A stretch of DNA of 40,727 bases from Candidatus Nanoarchaeia archaeon (GTDB lineage Archaea > Nanobdellota > Nanobdellia > SCGC-AAA011-G17 > JAUYJU01): NCBI GenBank assembly GCA_030700155.1, contig JAUYJU010000029.1, positions 1 through 40,727 of the forward strand. Reading direction: 5' to 3'. Position 1 is the first letter of the stretch; each line of letters starts with the position of its first letter. The notes below the pieces were generated by a model. It was not told where the DNA came from, did no database searches, and was given only the letters and a program-made list of their open reading frames with translations. This document shows, in pieces, positions 17,105 through 25,936 of this stretch. The translations under genes and the position numbers were made by a program.

Positions 17105-17395
17105 TCAATAGTTTTTTATTAAACCTCTCTTATGCCAACATCTTTGCCCAATTAAATAATTTTGCCTTTTTTCTTGCTTTTTATAATTATCTGCTAATAA
17201 TTGAAGTGCTTTTTCTTCCCTTAAAGTTATCATATGCCTTATAGCCGGGACTTTTTGATATTTTTCCCATGAGTTAATATAAGCATCCCAAGCCCTAATT
17301 GTTCTTTTACTTAATCCAAGTTTTTCTGCTATGCGAGCTAGAGATATGCCATTATCTCTTAAATCTAACATCTCAGTTATTCTATTTTCAAGCAT
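17105..17395 (-). CDS. HTH DNA-binding protein
   Basis: LRDNGISLARIAEKLGLSKRTIRAWDAYI helix-turn-helix. Confidence 0.65.
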   Translation of the reverse strand: MLENRITEMLDLRDNGISLARIAEKLGLSKRTIRAWDAYINSWEKYQKVPAIRHMITLREEKALQLLADNYKKQEKRQNYLIGQRCWHKRGLIKNY

Positions 17396-17425
17396 GAAAT
17401 GAGGATAGAAAAAGTGTTTTTAAAT

Positions 17426-17635
17426 CTATCGGGACCTGGTTCTTCCGCCGCCGCCTTTCTTATAAACTGCATAGCGACCTTTAGCTTTTTGTGATTTTTT
17501 TTCACCTGGTTCTGATGCGTCCCAGTCTTCTGCTTCATCAAAACCACAATTCTTGCATAATAAGAACTCTATGCCATCCACATCTCTAATAATAGTATCT
17601 GTGGAATTACAGACTGGACATTTTACCTTTTCCAT
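17426..17635 (-). CDS. Zinc-ribbon protein (69 aa)
   Basis: CPVCNSTDTIIRDVDGIEFLLCKNCGFDE with basic Gly/Arg C-terminus. Confidence 0.75.
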   Translation of the reverse strand: MEKVKCPVCNSTDTIIRDVDGIEFLLCKNCGFDEAEDWDASEPGEKKSQKAKGRYAVYKKGGGGRTRSR

Positions 17636-19044
17636 TATTCCGTGATCATTCCGTGAGACTTTTTAAACACATAGTATAATGCGTATGATTTTCCTTGGGA
17701 TGCACCCACTGCATTTTTTAAACTTTCTTTTTCTTCTTTTGTAGTTAGAATAGTTTCTGTTTTTTTCTTTTCTCCCTTACCAAATATATCCTTAAAGCCA
17801 TTCCATATTGCTGTGAAAGGTTCGAAAAATGGTTCTGATTTTTCTTTTTTAGTTTCTGGCTCTGGTTGTTTTTCTTTTTTATTTAGCTCCTCTGCCTTTT
17901 TAAGATAGTAATCTAGCTCATCTTTCATTGCCTCTAGAGATTCATCTACAGTTGTTAATATTTTTAGATCTTCTTCGTCTTGATCTTTCTTGTAGTCTTC
18001 TATTTGTTTTTCGTTAGCTACTGTGCCTTCTATTGTGATAATTGTTTTTCCTAAATGTATGGCTCCTCTTGAGGATCCTTCTTGATAGGCTATCTGTGGC
18101 ACAGCAGTGAATTCAAATTTTATTCTAATTACTTCTTTGAAATTATCTATTGAACCCTCTTTTGGTTTTGGTCCCCCTATAGCTAATATTTCTAAATCCA
18201 TCATAGAAGTATCAAAAGCTTTTACTAATTCTGCTCTTGAGCTTGATGCTGTTTGTAAAGTTTTAATATTATTTAGATAAGGTCTTAACCAGTTTAAATA
18301 CAATTTAATTACCTGAACGTGCTGCTGTAAATATTTTAATTGGAATCTCCATCTTTGTTCTAGTTCTTTGAAAGTTTTTTCTTTCCATAACAAGAACTTA
18401 GTTAGTTTTTGTTTTAGAACACTTTTTACTCTTTCATTTAATTGTAATCCTTCTTGTTTTTCTCTGCTACCTACTATTCTTTCAACTTCGTCAACAGTTT
18501 TGGGATGTGTTGAGAAAAATAAATCTGGCAAAGTTACGTAACCAGGTTGACCTGCTAAAGCGAAAACTGAAGTTGGAGATTTACCCTCAACTAAATCTGT
18601 CCAAATAGTTTTTAGTGCAACTGTTGCTGAATCAATGTTACGTGCATCTTCTTGATAGAAAGATAATCTTTCTTCTAAAATTCTTAGATCCCTTAACATC
18701 TGGATTAAGGATTTAGTCATTCCACCTATAGTAGTCATGTATTTTTCAAATCTGTCCTGCTGAATTGCTCTACGAGCTTCAACATCCCCCCAGTAAGCTG
18801 AGGTTTCTGATGCTGAGAAAATGTCTTTTATTTTCTCTATTCTTGAGAAGTTTAGTCCATATCTGCCTGATTTTTGCAACATGTTAAGAATCCAGAAGTA
18901 GTAGGGTTCTACGCCTTGTTGAGGTGTTTCTATGTATAAGGTGTATTTAGAATCTCCGCCGGCTTTTCCGTCTACAAGTAGACTGTCTTTTAATGGATTT
19001 TTACCACTTTTGAACTCTTTTTCTAATTTAGCTGCATCAGCCAA
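17635..19044 (-). CDS. Large helical hypothetical protein (469 aa)
   Basis: Intact ORF abutting the zinc-ribbon gene (operon-like); no family recognised. Confidence 0.75.
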   Translation of the reverse strand: MADAAKLEKEFKSGKNPLKDSLLVDGKAGGDSKYTLYIETPQQGVEPYYFWILNMLQKSGRYGLNFSRIEKIKDIFSASETSAYWGDVEARRAIQQDRFEKYMTTIGGMTKSLIQMLRDLRILEERLSFYQEDARNIDSATVALKTIWTDLVEGKSPTSVFALAGQPGYVTLPDLFFSTHPKTVDEVERIVGSREKQEGLQLNERVKSVLKQKLTKFLLWKEKTFKELEQRWRFQLKYLQQHVQVIKLYLNWLRPYLNNIKTLQTASSSRAELVKAFDTSMMDLEILAIGGPKPKEGSIDNFKEVIRIKFEFTAVPQIAYQEGSSRGAIHLGKTIITIEGTVANEKQIEDYKKDQDEEDLKILTTVDESLEAMKDELDYYLKKAEELNKKEKQPEPETKKEKSEPFFEPFTAIWNGFKDIFGKGEKKKTETILTTKEEKESLKNAVGASQGKSYALYYVFKKSHGMITE

Positions 19045-19068
19045 CGTTACACCTCAAAAGATTTAAAT

Positions 19069-19464
19069 ATGCTTTTTAATTTAAAGCTTTTGGTGGCAAA
19101 TAAACTGATTTTTACAGGTTTTTTGGTAGTTTTGCTAGACCAGATTACCAAGTTTTGGATGGAAAATTATCATTCTGTGACCCATAACTATGGTGCGGCC
19201 TTTGGATTATTCCAGGGTGGAAGAATATTATTTATTTTAGTTGGAATTTTAGTTCTTTATTTGATATATAAATGGAGAAATAGTTATAATAATTTTGCTT
19301 TAGGTTTGTTGCTAGGTGGAGTAATTGGAAACTTAATCGATAGAGTTGTTAGAGTATATGTTGTTGATTTTATAGATTTAGGATTTTGGCCTAGTTTTAA
19401 TGTAGCAGATAGTGCTGCAACCGTTGGAGTAATATTATTAATTTATTATCATTGGAAAGATTAA
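19069..19464 (+). CDS. lspA: Signal peptidase II (LspA) family protein
   Basis: LLDQITKFW, HNYGAAFGLF, GNLIDRV (first catalytic Asp), FNVADSA (second catalytic Asp), four hydrophobic segments. Confidence 0.9.
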   Translation: MLFNLKLLVANKLIFTGFLVVLLDQITKFWMENYHSVTHNYGAAFGLFQGGRILFILVGILVLYLIYKWRNSYNNFALGLLLGGVIGNLIDRVVRVYVVDFIDLGFWPSFNVADSAATVGVILLIYYHWKD

Positions 19465-19946
19465 TTTAATTTATGTAGTTGCAAGAAAGATTTAATTTCA
19501 TTTATTAATTCAGTTGCTTCTTCTCCAGCTTCTGTTTGTAAAAGGATTATTCTGTTTTTAATAATAAATTTTTCGTAGATATTTCTTATCATAGGGCTGA
19601 ATTTATCTTTTGGATCTCTTATTAATACCATATCAAATATTATTTCTATAGAACCTTTATTTGATTTTGTTTTAACTCCTTCTTGTTCTATGTCTACTTT
19701 TTGTAATCCTATTAATAAAAAGTTTATATCTAATTCTATTTTAGTATAATTATCAAGATCTTTTTCAGCATGCCAAACTATTTCTACGTGATCTCCTTGA
19801 CCATGATACCTGTATTCTTTTTCAGAGAATTTATAGCCATGATTTTCAAACCAGCGGAATAACATTTTGTACATATCTCCAAGATTGAAGATGTGATCCT
19901 GTTTTAATTTGAATCCGTTTAGTAATTTATCTTTTTGCCCTGGCAT
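19461..19946 (-). CDS. Hypothetical protein (161 aa)
   Basis: Intact ORF, no family recognised. Confidence 0.65.
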   Translation of the reverse strand: MPGQKDKLLNGFKLKQDHIFNLGDMYKMLFRWFENHGYKFSEKEYRYHGQGDHVEIVWHAEKDLDNYTKIELDINFLLIGLQKVDIEQEGVKTKSNKGSIEIIFDMVLIRDPKDKFSPMIRNIYEKFIIKNRIILLQTEAGEEATELINEIKSFLQLHKLN

Positions 19947-19993
19947 TTTAACCTCTTTTGATTATAATTAGTTGGATTTAATATTAATAAGCT

Positions 19994-20554
19994 TTACTTT
20001 ATAGTGAATATTCCTTTTATTAGGTATCTTTTGCCTTTTTCTTGATGATTTATGTACTTTATGAAACTTTTGAAGTTTGGAGCTTGTTTAACTATGGATA
20101 AAGCGTTTGGTATTGAATATTGGTTTAGGTTATTATAGTTTTTATTGAAAAATACTGTGTAACCCTGTTTTAGCTTGTTAAAATCAAAGTAGATAGTTAT
20201 ATTCTTTTTATTTTGTTTATCTTGGAGGAGAGTGTAATTTCCTGCTTTGAATAATTGTGCTTCAGTAGTAATGTTTTTTATTTTTTCTCCTGTGCATTGT
20301 TCTATGAAAATTTTGAATCCTTTTGATTTTATTAATGAATCAAATTGTTTTGGAGTTTTTGCTGAGTAGTAAGAATGCATGTCTGGCTGATAATTTAGTT
20401 TATATTTTAGTTTTGTAATTTGTTTTTTTAGTTTATTGAATTCTTCATGATTAAGGAAATTAGTTAATTGTATATTTGGAATAATGGGATGATTTATGAA
20501 ATCTTTTTTAATTTCTTTGATAACCCTCTGTTTTAAATAAGCTAGGTTAACCAT
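19994..20554 (-). CDS. Catalytically degenerate Tpa1/OGFOD1-like double-stranded beta-helix protein
   Basis: Layout parallels the upstream 2OG oxygenase (VNLAYL...PIIPNIQLTNFLNHEEF...FKAGNYTLLQDKQNKKNITIYFDFN...) but HxD is replaced by QDK and the distal His is absent. Confidence 0.6.
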   Translation of the reverse strand: MVNLAYLKQRVIKEIKKDFINHPIIPNIQLTNFLNHEEFNKLKKQITKLKYKLNYQPDMHSYYSAKTPKQFDSLIKSKGFKIFIEQCTGEKIKNITTEAQLFKAGNYTLLQDKQNKKNITIYFDFNKLKQGYTVFFNKNYNNLNQYSIPNALSIVKQAPNFKSFIKYINHQEKGKRYLIKGIFTIK

Positions 20555-21152
20555 AGAACCACCCTGGAATTGTTCTTCTTTCTTTATTTTTAAGAACTTC
20601 TGCCACTTGATGGAATGATTTTCTTGAAACTTGAAATAAAATTAAATTATTGAATTTAGGAATTATAGATTTTGTTATTTTAATAGGGTGATTGTTCTTT
20701 GTTGAGAAAAATTCTAATTGACCACCATCTTGTTTTTTGAATTCTGATAAATTTAGAATGTAAGCTACTTTTCTTTTTTCCAGTCTATCATCATGCGGTA
20801 AGAGATAACAAGTTTTTTTGTATATTGCAGCAGCAGCACTTGCTGTTTTTACTTTAGATCCTGTGATCTTTTTAATAATCTCCAGAAAGGCTCTTGAACG
20901 GATTAACTTATAGAATTCTTTTAATAGCTCGTTTTTAACAAAATCAAAATCACGTGATTCATACAAACGATATAAGTCCCAGTCTTTATATTTGTATTTT
21001 TCTTTTTTAACTTCTTTTAGTAATAATTTTGCCTTAGATACTTTAAAGAAATCTTTTAAAATGAGGTGTGGAAAGGGTTTGTTTTTATTGAATTCCTTAT
21101 TTAGCTTAGAATAATTCTTTAAGTATTTTTGATTTATCCAGTCTTTTAGCAT
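20547..21152 (-). CDS. 2-oxoglutarate/Fe(II) oxygenase, Tpa1/OGFOD1-like prolyl hydroxylase
   Basis: KPFPHLILKDFF ... YLLPHDDRLEKRKVAYILNLSE ... DGGQLEFFS ... KSIIPKFNNLILFQVSRKSFHQVAEVLKNKERRTIPGWFYG: HxD...H...R catalytic pattern. Confidence 0.88.
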   Translation of the reverse strand: MLKDWINQKYLKNYSKLNKEFNKNKPFPHLILKDFFKVSKAKLLLKEVKKEKYKYKDWDLYRLYESRDFDFVKNELLKEFYKLIRSRAFLEIIKKITGSKVKTASAAAAIYKKTCYLLPHDDRLEKRKVAYILNLSEFKKQDGGQLEFFSTKNNHPIKITKSIIPKFNNLILFQVSRKSFHQVAEVLKNKERRTIPGWFYG

Positions 21153-21625
21153 TATCTCTTCTTTTTAGCTTTGTCTACTCTTCTATAGGTATAGAACACC
21201 AGTACTACAAGAGCAAGACCTAAAATTGTTAGTCTTAGATATTTATTTAGTAGTCCCCAGTATCTTGTTACAGCATATATTACTGTCATGATTCCGCCAC
21301 CAAGGATTCCTGAACTTACTACTTCAATATTTGCTAATATGAAACTTGCTATCATGGCTAAAATAGCGATTATTGCAAGAGTGATGAAGCTTCTAAATTC
21401 GTGATTTTCTCTTTTTACATTATATGCCTCTTGACAGGTTTGATACTCTTCTGACATATAATAATCATCAATTGCTTGTCTTTCTTTGTTAACCTCTACC
21501 ATCTTCGGTCTTGGAGGCTCACAATTGTATTCTGGAGGCTCGTAGAAAACTTCCATTGCATAACCAAAGAAAAATGTAAAAATAAGTGCTATTCCTAATG
21601 TAAGTATGAATTTCTTCATTAACAT
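21152..21625 (-). CDS. Membrane protein (157 aa)
   Basis: N-terminal hydrophobic segment and three further TM-like segments; stop/start overlap with the downstream oxygenase gene. Confidence 0.7.
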   Translation of the reverse strand: MLMKKFILTLGIALIFTFFFGYAMEVFYEPPEYNCEPPRPKMVEVNKERQAIDDYYMSEEYQTCQEAYNVKRENHEFRSFITLAIIAILAMIASFILANIEVVSSGILGGGIMTVIYAVTRYWGLLNKYLRLTILGLALVVLVFYTYRRVDKAKKKR

Positions 21626-21648
21626 CTTTTAAGTGAGATAGAAGGAGT

Positions 21649-21915
21649 TTATAAATATTGCTCAAGCAATTGCCTGCCTTCTTCTGAAGGAACAAACTTT
21701 TCTTTTTCTATAGCTCCAAAATATAGGCCTGCTGATCTTATGTTTAGTTCATCAAAATTTATTTTTTCTATGTCTTTTGAAATCAAATAAAACCTGCTTT
21801 TAATAACATGAATGTAGTCTTCAATTTTAAGCTTCTTTATTCCGTATTGTTCTTTAATCTGGTTTAAAAGTCTCTTTACCTGCCTTTTATTGAGGAATTT
21901 CATAGTAATAGGCAA
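21649..21915 (-). CDS. Stand-alone NIP7-like pre-PUA domain protein (88 aa)
   Basis: FLNKRQVKRLLNQIKEQYG ... YLISKDIEKINFDELNIRSAGLYFGAIEKEKFVPSEEGRQLL resembles the archaeal pre-PUA domain of RNA-modification proteins; start may be the internal Met at 21903. Confidence 0.6.
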   Translation of the reverse strand: MPITMKFLNKRQVKRLLNQIKEQYGIKKLKIEDYIHVIKSRFYLISKDIEKINFDELNIRSAGLYFGAIEKEKFVPSEEGRQLLEQYL

Positions 21916-21978
21916 TCGTAAAGTTAATAAAAGGCTATCGAAACCTTTTTAAATAATATTCTTGGATTAATAGAGAAA

Positions 21979-22698
21979 ATGACAAAACCTTCTAAAGTAC
22001 CAAAACATGTAGGGATCATTTTAGATGGCAACAGGCGGTGTGCAAAGAGATTAATGATGAAACCCTGGATGGGGCATGAGTGGGGAGCTAAAAAGGTGGA
22101 GAAACTAGCTTCATGGTGCAAAGAGTTAGGGGTTAAAGAATTAACCTTGTATGCATTCTCAATACAAAATTTTAACAGGCCTAAAATAGAATTTGATTAT
22201 TTAATGAAGTTGTTTAGAACTTCTTTCAATGATTTGATGAATGATGCAAAAAAATGGAAAGAGATTGTTGATAATAAAATAAGAGTAAATTTTATAGGAA
22301 GAATCTGGAAATTCCCTAAAGACGTGCAGGAAGCAATGAATACTTTAATGGACAAAACAAAAGAGTTTGGAGAACATGTTATTAATTTTGCAATGGCTTA
22401 TGGTGGAAGAGAAGAAGTTATTGATGCTGTTAAGAAATTAGCTGGAGAAATAAAAGAAGGAAAAGTTAATGTTGAGGATATTAATGAAGAAGTGTTTGCT
22501 AAGAATTTGTATACTGAATCTGAACCTGAGATGATTATAAGAACTGGTGGAGAAAAAAGAACTTCTAATTTCTTATTATGGCAGAGTAATTATTCAGAAT
22601 GGTTTTTCTTAGATAAGTTCTGGCCTGAGTTTGAAAAAGAAGATTTCAAACAATGCTTGGAAGAATACGCTGAAAGAGAAAGAAGATTTGGGAAATAA
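21979..22698 (+). CDS. uppS: Undecaprenyl diphosphate synthase / cis-prenyltransferase
   Basis: HVGIILDGNRRCAKRL, GHEWGAKKVEKL, LTLYAFSIQNFNRP, EPEMIIRTGGEKRTSNFLLWQSNYSEWFF. Confidence 0.95.
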   Translation: MTKPSKVPKHVGIILDGNRRCAKRLMMKPWMGHEWGAKKVEKLASWCKELGVKELTLYAFSIQNFNRPKIEFDYLMKLFRTSFNDLMNDAKKWKEIVDNKIRVNFIGRIWKFPKDVQEAMNTLMDKTKEFGEHVINFAMAYGGREEVIDAVKKLAGEIKEGKVNVEDINEEVFAKNLYTESEPEMIIRTGGEKRTSNFLLWQSNYSEWFFLDKFWPEFEKEDFKQCLEEYAERERRFGK

Positions 22699-23085
22699 TT
22701 AAGCTATTGCTTTAAGTTTTTTGTTTCTTATTTTGTTTGCTATAGCATTTACAATGGAGTCTTGGATTTCCCCAATACTTTCAAAAGGTCTTCTTAAGAA
22801 ATAACTTGCTCCATGTTCTATTGCTAAATTTTCTTTTGATGGATCTCCTGATATTGCTACAATGGGTATGTTGCTTAATTCAGTTATAGCTTCTAAAGAA
22901 TTAGGCATTCTTAAATCAATAATCGCTGCATACCAATTTCCTTTTATATACTTATTTAGAACCTCTGTCTTTGTTGATGCAATTTCAACTTTGTAACCTT
23001 CTCTTTGAAGAACTCTTGTGTAAAGATCAGTATGATCTGTTTCGCCTATCAATATTTTCAGGGTTTCTGTCATTGTTTTTCTCAC
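22699..23085 (-). CDS. Response-regulator receiver-like domain protein (stand-alone)
   Basis: LKILIGETDHTDLYTRVLQREGYKVEIA ... AAIIDLRMPNS ... PIVAISGDPSKENLAIEHGASYFLRRPF. Confidence 0.8.
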   Translation of the reverse strand: MRKTMTETLKILIGETDHTDLYTRVLQREGYKVEIASTKTEVLNKYIKGNWYAAIIDLRMPNSLEAITELSNIPIVAISGDPSKENLAIEHGASYFLRRPFESIGEIQDSIVNAIANKIRNKKLKAIA

Positions 23086-23176
23086 TATTCCCCCTGATAT
23101 TATTTTTAAGTATTATATAATTTATAAACCTTTCTGTGGGGTAAACTATATAAATTCTTTAAATTTATTATTAGCC

Positions 23177-24838
23177 ATGAAAGGAGTAAAAGAGACCATA
23201 TTGAAGTTTGTTCTTCAGAATTTTGTAAGGTACGGCAAGGCAGAGATAGGTCCTATAGTTGGCAAGGTTATTGGTGAACATCCGGATATGAAATCTAAAA
23301 CTAAAGAGTTAGTTAAAGAAATTTCTGAGGTTGTTAAGGAAGTCAATAAAATGAAGAAAGAAGAAGCTGAAGCTAAATTAAAGAAGCTGGATCCGAAACT
23401 TTTAGAGAAAAAGGAAGAGAAAGAAAAAGTACTTGATGAGCTTAAAGACGCTGTAAAAGGTAAAGTTGTAATGAGATTTGCTCCTTCTCCAAGCGGGGCG
23501 TTGCATATAGGTCATGCTTACATACTTTTATTGAGCTCTGAATATTGCAGGAAATACAATGGAAAATTGATTTTGAGAATTGAAGATACTAATCCTGAGA
23601 ATATTAATCCTCAAGCTTATAATTTAATTCCTGAGGAAGCTAAGTGGGTTACTAAAGGCAATGTGGCGCAGGTAATAATACAATCTGATAGGATTGAGAA
23701 TTATTATGGTGTTGTTGAAAAATTAATCTCAAAAGGTCACGCTTATGTTTGCGAGTGTGATGCTGAGGCTTTTAGAGAATTATCTATTAAGAAAGAAGCT
23801 TGTCCCTGCAGAAATTTGAGCGTTGAAGATAATCACCATAGATGGGATGAGATGTTTACTTCTTATGAACCTGGAGAAGCTGTTGTAAGGTTGAAAACTG
23901 ATATTGAACATAAGAATCCTGCTTTGAGAGATTTTCCTTTAGCAAGAATAAACCATAATGAACATCCAATGCAAGGAACTAAATTCAAAGTTTGGCCTTT
24001 GATGAATTTGTCTGTTGCTGTTGATGATTATGATACTGGAATTACACATACAATAAGGGGAAAAGACCATATGGATAATGAAAGAAAACAACATTATATT
24101 TTTGAGTATATGGGCTGGAAAGAACCAGTGCATATGTATGCCGGAAGAATTAATTTTAAAGGATTGAATTTAAGTGCAAGTGAAACTGCAAAGATGATCT
24201 CTTATAAAAAATATTCGGGGTGGGATGATATTAGATTACCTTTTTTATCTGCTTTGAAAAGACGTGGATATACTCCTGAAGCTTTTGTCACTTATGCTTT
24301 AGAAGTAGGATTGAATGAAACTGACAAGTCCATAACTGCAGAAGATTTTTATAAAATGCTTAATCACGCTAATAAAGCGATTGTTGAAAATGCAAACAGA
24401 TATTTCTTTATTGAAAAACCTAAAAAAATTAAGATTAAAGAGGTTAAATCTATGAAAGTTGATGTGCCTTTACACGTTGGACATTTGAAAAGAGGGTCAA
24501 GAACTTTTAATACTAATGATGAATTTTATATACAAGATGCCTTGAAAACTGGAAAAAATTATAGATTGATGCACCTGTTTAATTTTAAAAATAAAAAATT
24601 TACTTCTGAAGCACACAATCCAGATTTAGAGGCACAATTAATACATTGGTTGCCTGTCTCTAAGGATTTGATTGAGGTTGAGTTAGTTATGCCTGACGGA
24701 AAAGTTAAGAAAGGTCTTGGAGAACTTATGCTTAAACACGTTAAAGAAGGGGAAGTTGTGCAATTTGAAAGGGTTGGTTTTGTAAGATTAGATAAGAAGG
24801 AAAAAAATAAGTTAATATTCTGGTATGCGCATAGATAG
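23177..24838 (+). CDS. gltX: Glutamyl-tRNA synthetase (archaeal type)
   Basis: MRFAPSPSGALHIGHAYI (HIGH), ILRIEDTNPENI, GKDHMDNERKQHYIFEYMGW, LNLSASETAKMI, GWDDIRLPFL. Confidence 0.96.
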   Translation: MKGVKETILKFVLQNFVRYGKAEIGPIVGKVIGEHPDMKSKTKELVKEISEVVKEVNKMKKEEAEAKLKKLDPKLLEKKEEKEKVLDELKDAVKGKVVMRFAPSPSGALHIGHAYILLLSSEYCRKYNGKLILRIEDTNPENINPQAYNLIPEEAKWVTKGNVAQVIIQSDRIENYYGVVEKLISKGHAYVCECDAEAFRELSIKKEACPCRNLSVEDNHHRWDEMFTSYEPGEAVVRLKTDIEHKNPALRDFPLARINHNEHPMQGTKFKVWPLMNLSVAVDDYDTGITHTIRGKDHMDNERKQHYIFEYMGWKEPVHMYAGRINFKGLNLSASETAKMISYKKYSGWDDIRLPFLSALKRRGYTPEAFVTYALEVGLNETDKSITAEDFYKMLNHANKAIVENANRYFFIEKPKKIKIKEVKSMKVDVPLHVGHLKRGSRTFNTNDEFYIQDALKTGKNYRLMHLFNFKNKKFTSEAHNPDLEAQLIHWLPVSKDLIEVELVMPDGKVKKGLGELMLKHVKEGEVVQFERVGFVRLDKKEKNKLIFWYAHR

Positions 24839-24884
24839 TTTAGAGGATAGATATCTTTATAATTAAAACTGATAAATTAATGAT

Positions 24885-25301
24885 ATGCCAGGATTATATC
24901 CACCGAGATTTGCAGGTAAATTCTTTAGTTACTTAAGACAACATCTAGATGGCTTTCCGCATGATCCTGAAGGGCATATTAATCTATATTGGGCCATAAA
25001 TTCTGCCATCAATAAAACTGGTTTATTTAAAGGAGATTTTTATTTTGCGCCAAAACCAAATTTAGAATCACCTGAAATTGACCATCTTATTAAAAATGGT
25101 TTAGAGGAATTAATAGAACCTATCTCCAAGCATAATTGGGCTAAGATTCCAGAGGTGGTTGGTTATAAATTTAAAATTTCAAAAATGGGAGCTGTAAGTT
25201 TACTGAAAAAACTTAATGAAGATAAGGATATTGCTAGACTAGCAGAGAAAGTTGCAGAATATTTTACTGATTTATCTGTAAAAAACCCTGTTGTTCAATA
25301 G
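24885..25301 (+). CDS. Hypothetical protein (138 aa)
   Basis: Intact ORF; TATA-like sequence upstream (ATCTTTATAATT). Confidence 0.6.
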   Translation: MPGLYPPRFAGKFFSYLRQHLDGFPHDPEGHINLYWAINSAINKTGLFKGDFYFAPKPNLESPEIDHLIKNGLEELIEPISKHNWAKIPEVVGYKFKISKMGAVSLLKKLNEDKDIARLAEKVAEYFTDLSVKNPVVQ

Positions 25302-25866
25302 GAATAATATGATTCTTGAAACAGATTGCAACTATTGCTGTTCCAAATTTCTTTTCAACTACAAAACTTCTTGTTATTAATTGAAGGTCTCTTAATTCAT
25401 ATTTTTCTGAATAGCCGTTATTATAAAGTTCTTGTAAACTTAAGTTAAGACTTGCACTAGCTTCTTCTTCTGAAATATTTCCATTATATTCACAAACTAG
25501 TCCGCCAAATCTTTCATTAGTTTCTTTATTATATAACCAACCAAAAATAATTCCTGCCGTAGCCTTGTCACCTTTTTGAGAAGTAGCGGTCGCCATTATT
25601 GTTTCCATAACAGCTCCATGAACAAACTGCCTGGGATGTTCAACTTCAGTTGCAACCCCTGGGAGAATTGAAGAATAAACCATGATGTTGCAGTTTTCTA
25701 TACCTGCATCTTTCAACGCGAGGTGATATGAACCTGCGTGAACTGTGATATCTGATTCTCCAACTCCTGTTGTAATAAAATAATCCTTAGGAATTCTTTG
25801 CCCAATAGTGATGGCAGAGAGCTGTGTATTATTTAGAAAGATTTGCTTTGTTCTAGTTTGGTTCAT
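25264..25866 (-). CDS. pdaD: Pyruvoyl-dependent arginine decarboxylase
   Basis: DYFITTGVGESDITVHAGSYHLALKDAGIENCNIMVYSSILPGVATEV (SS self-cleavage site), HGAVMETIMA. Confidence 0.93.
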   Translation of the reverse strand: MNQTRTKQIFLNNTQLSAITIGQRIPKDYFITTGVGESDITVHAGSYHLALKDAGIENCNIMVYSSILPGVATEVEHPRQFVHGAVMETIMATATSQKGDKATAGIIFGWLYNKETNERFGGLVCEYNGNISEEEASASLNLSLQELYNNGYSEKYELRDLQLITRSFVVEKKFGTAIVAICFKNHIIPIEQQGFLQINQ

Positions 25867-25936
25867 TTTTGTATTAAAAATAATTCCAAATGTGTTTTAT
25901 TTAAGAATGAGTTTTTGTTTTTAAAGCTTTCGATTT

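Noticed and set aside
21924-22121. Minus-strand ORF opposite the uppS start
   Set aside because: uppS identity is certain and this ORF has no recognisable features.
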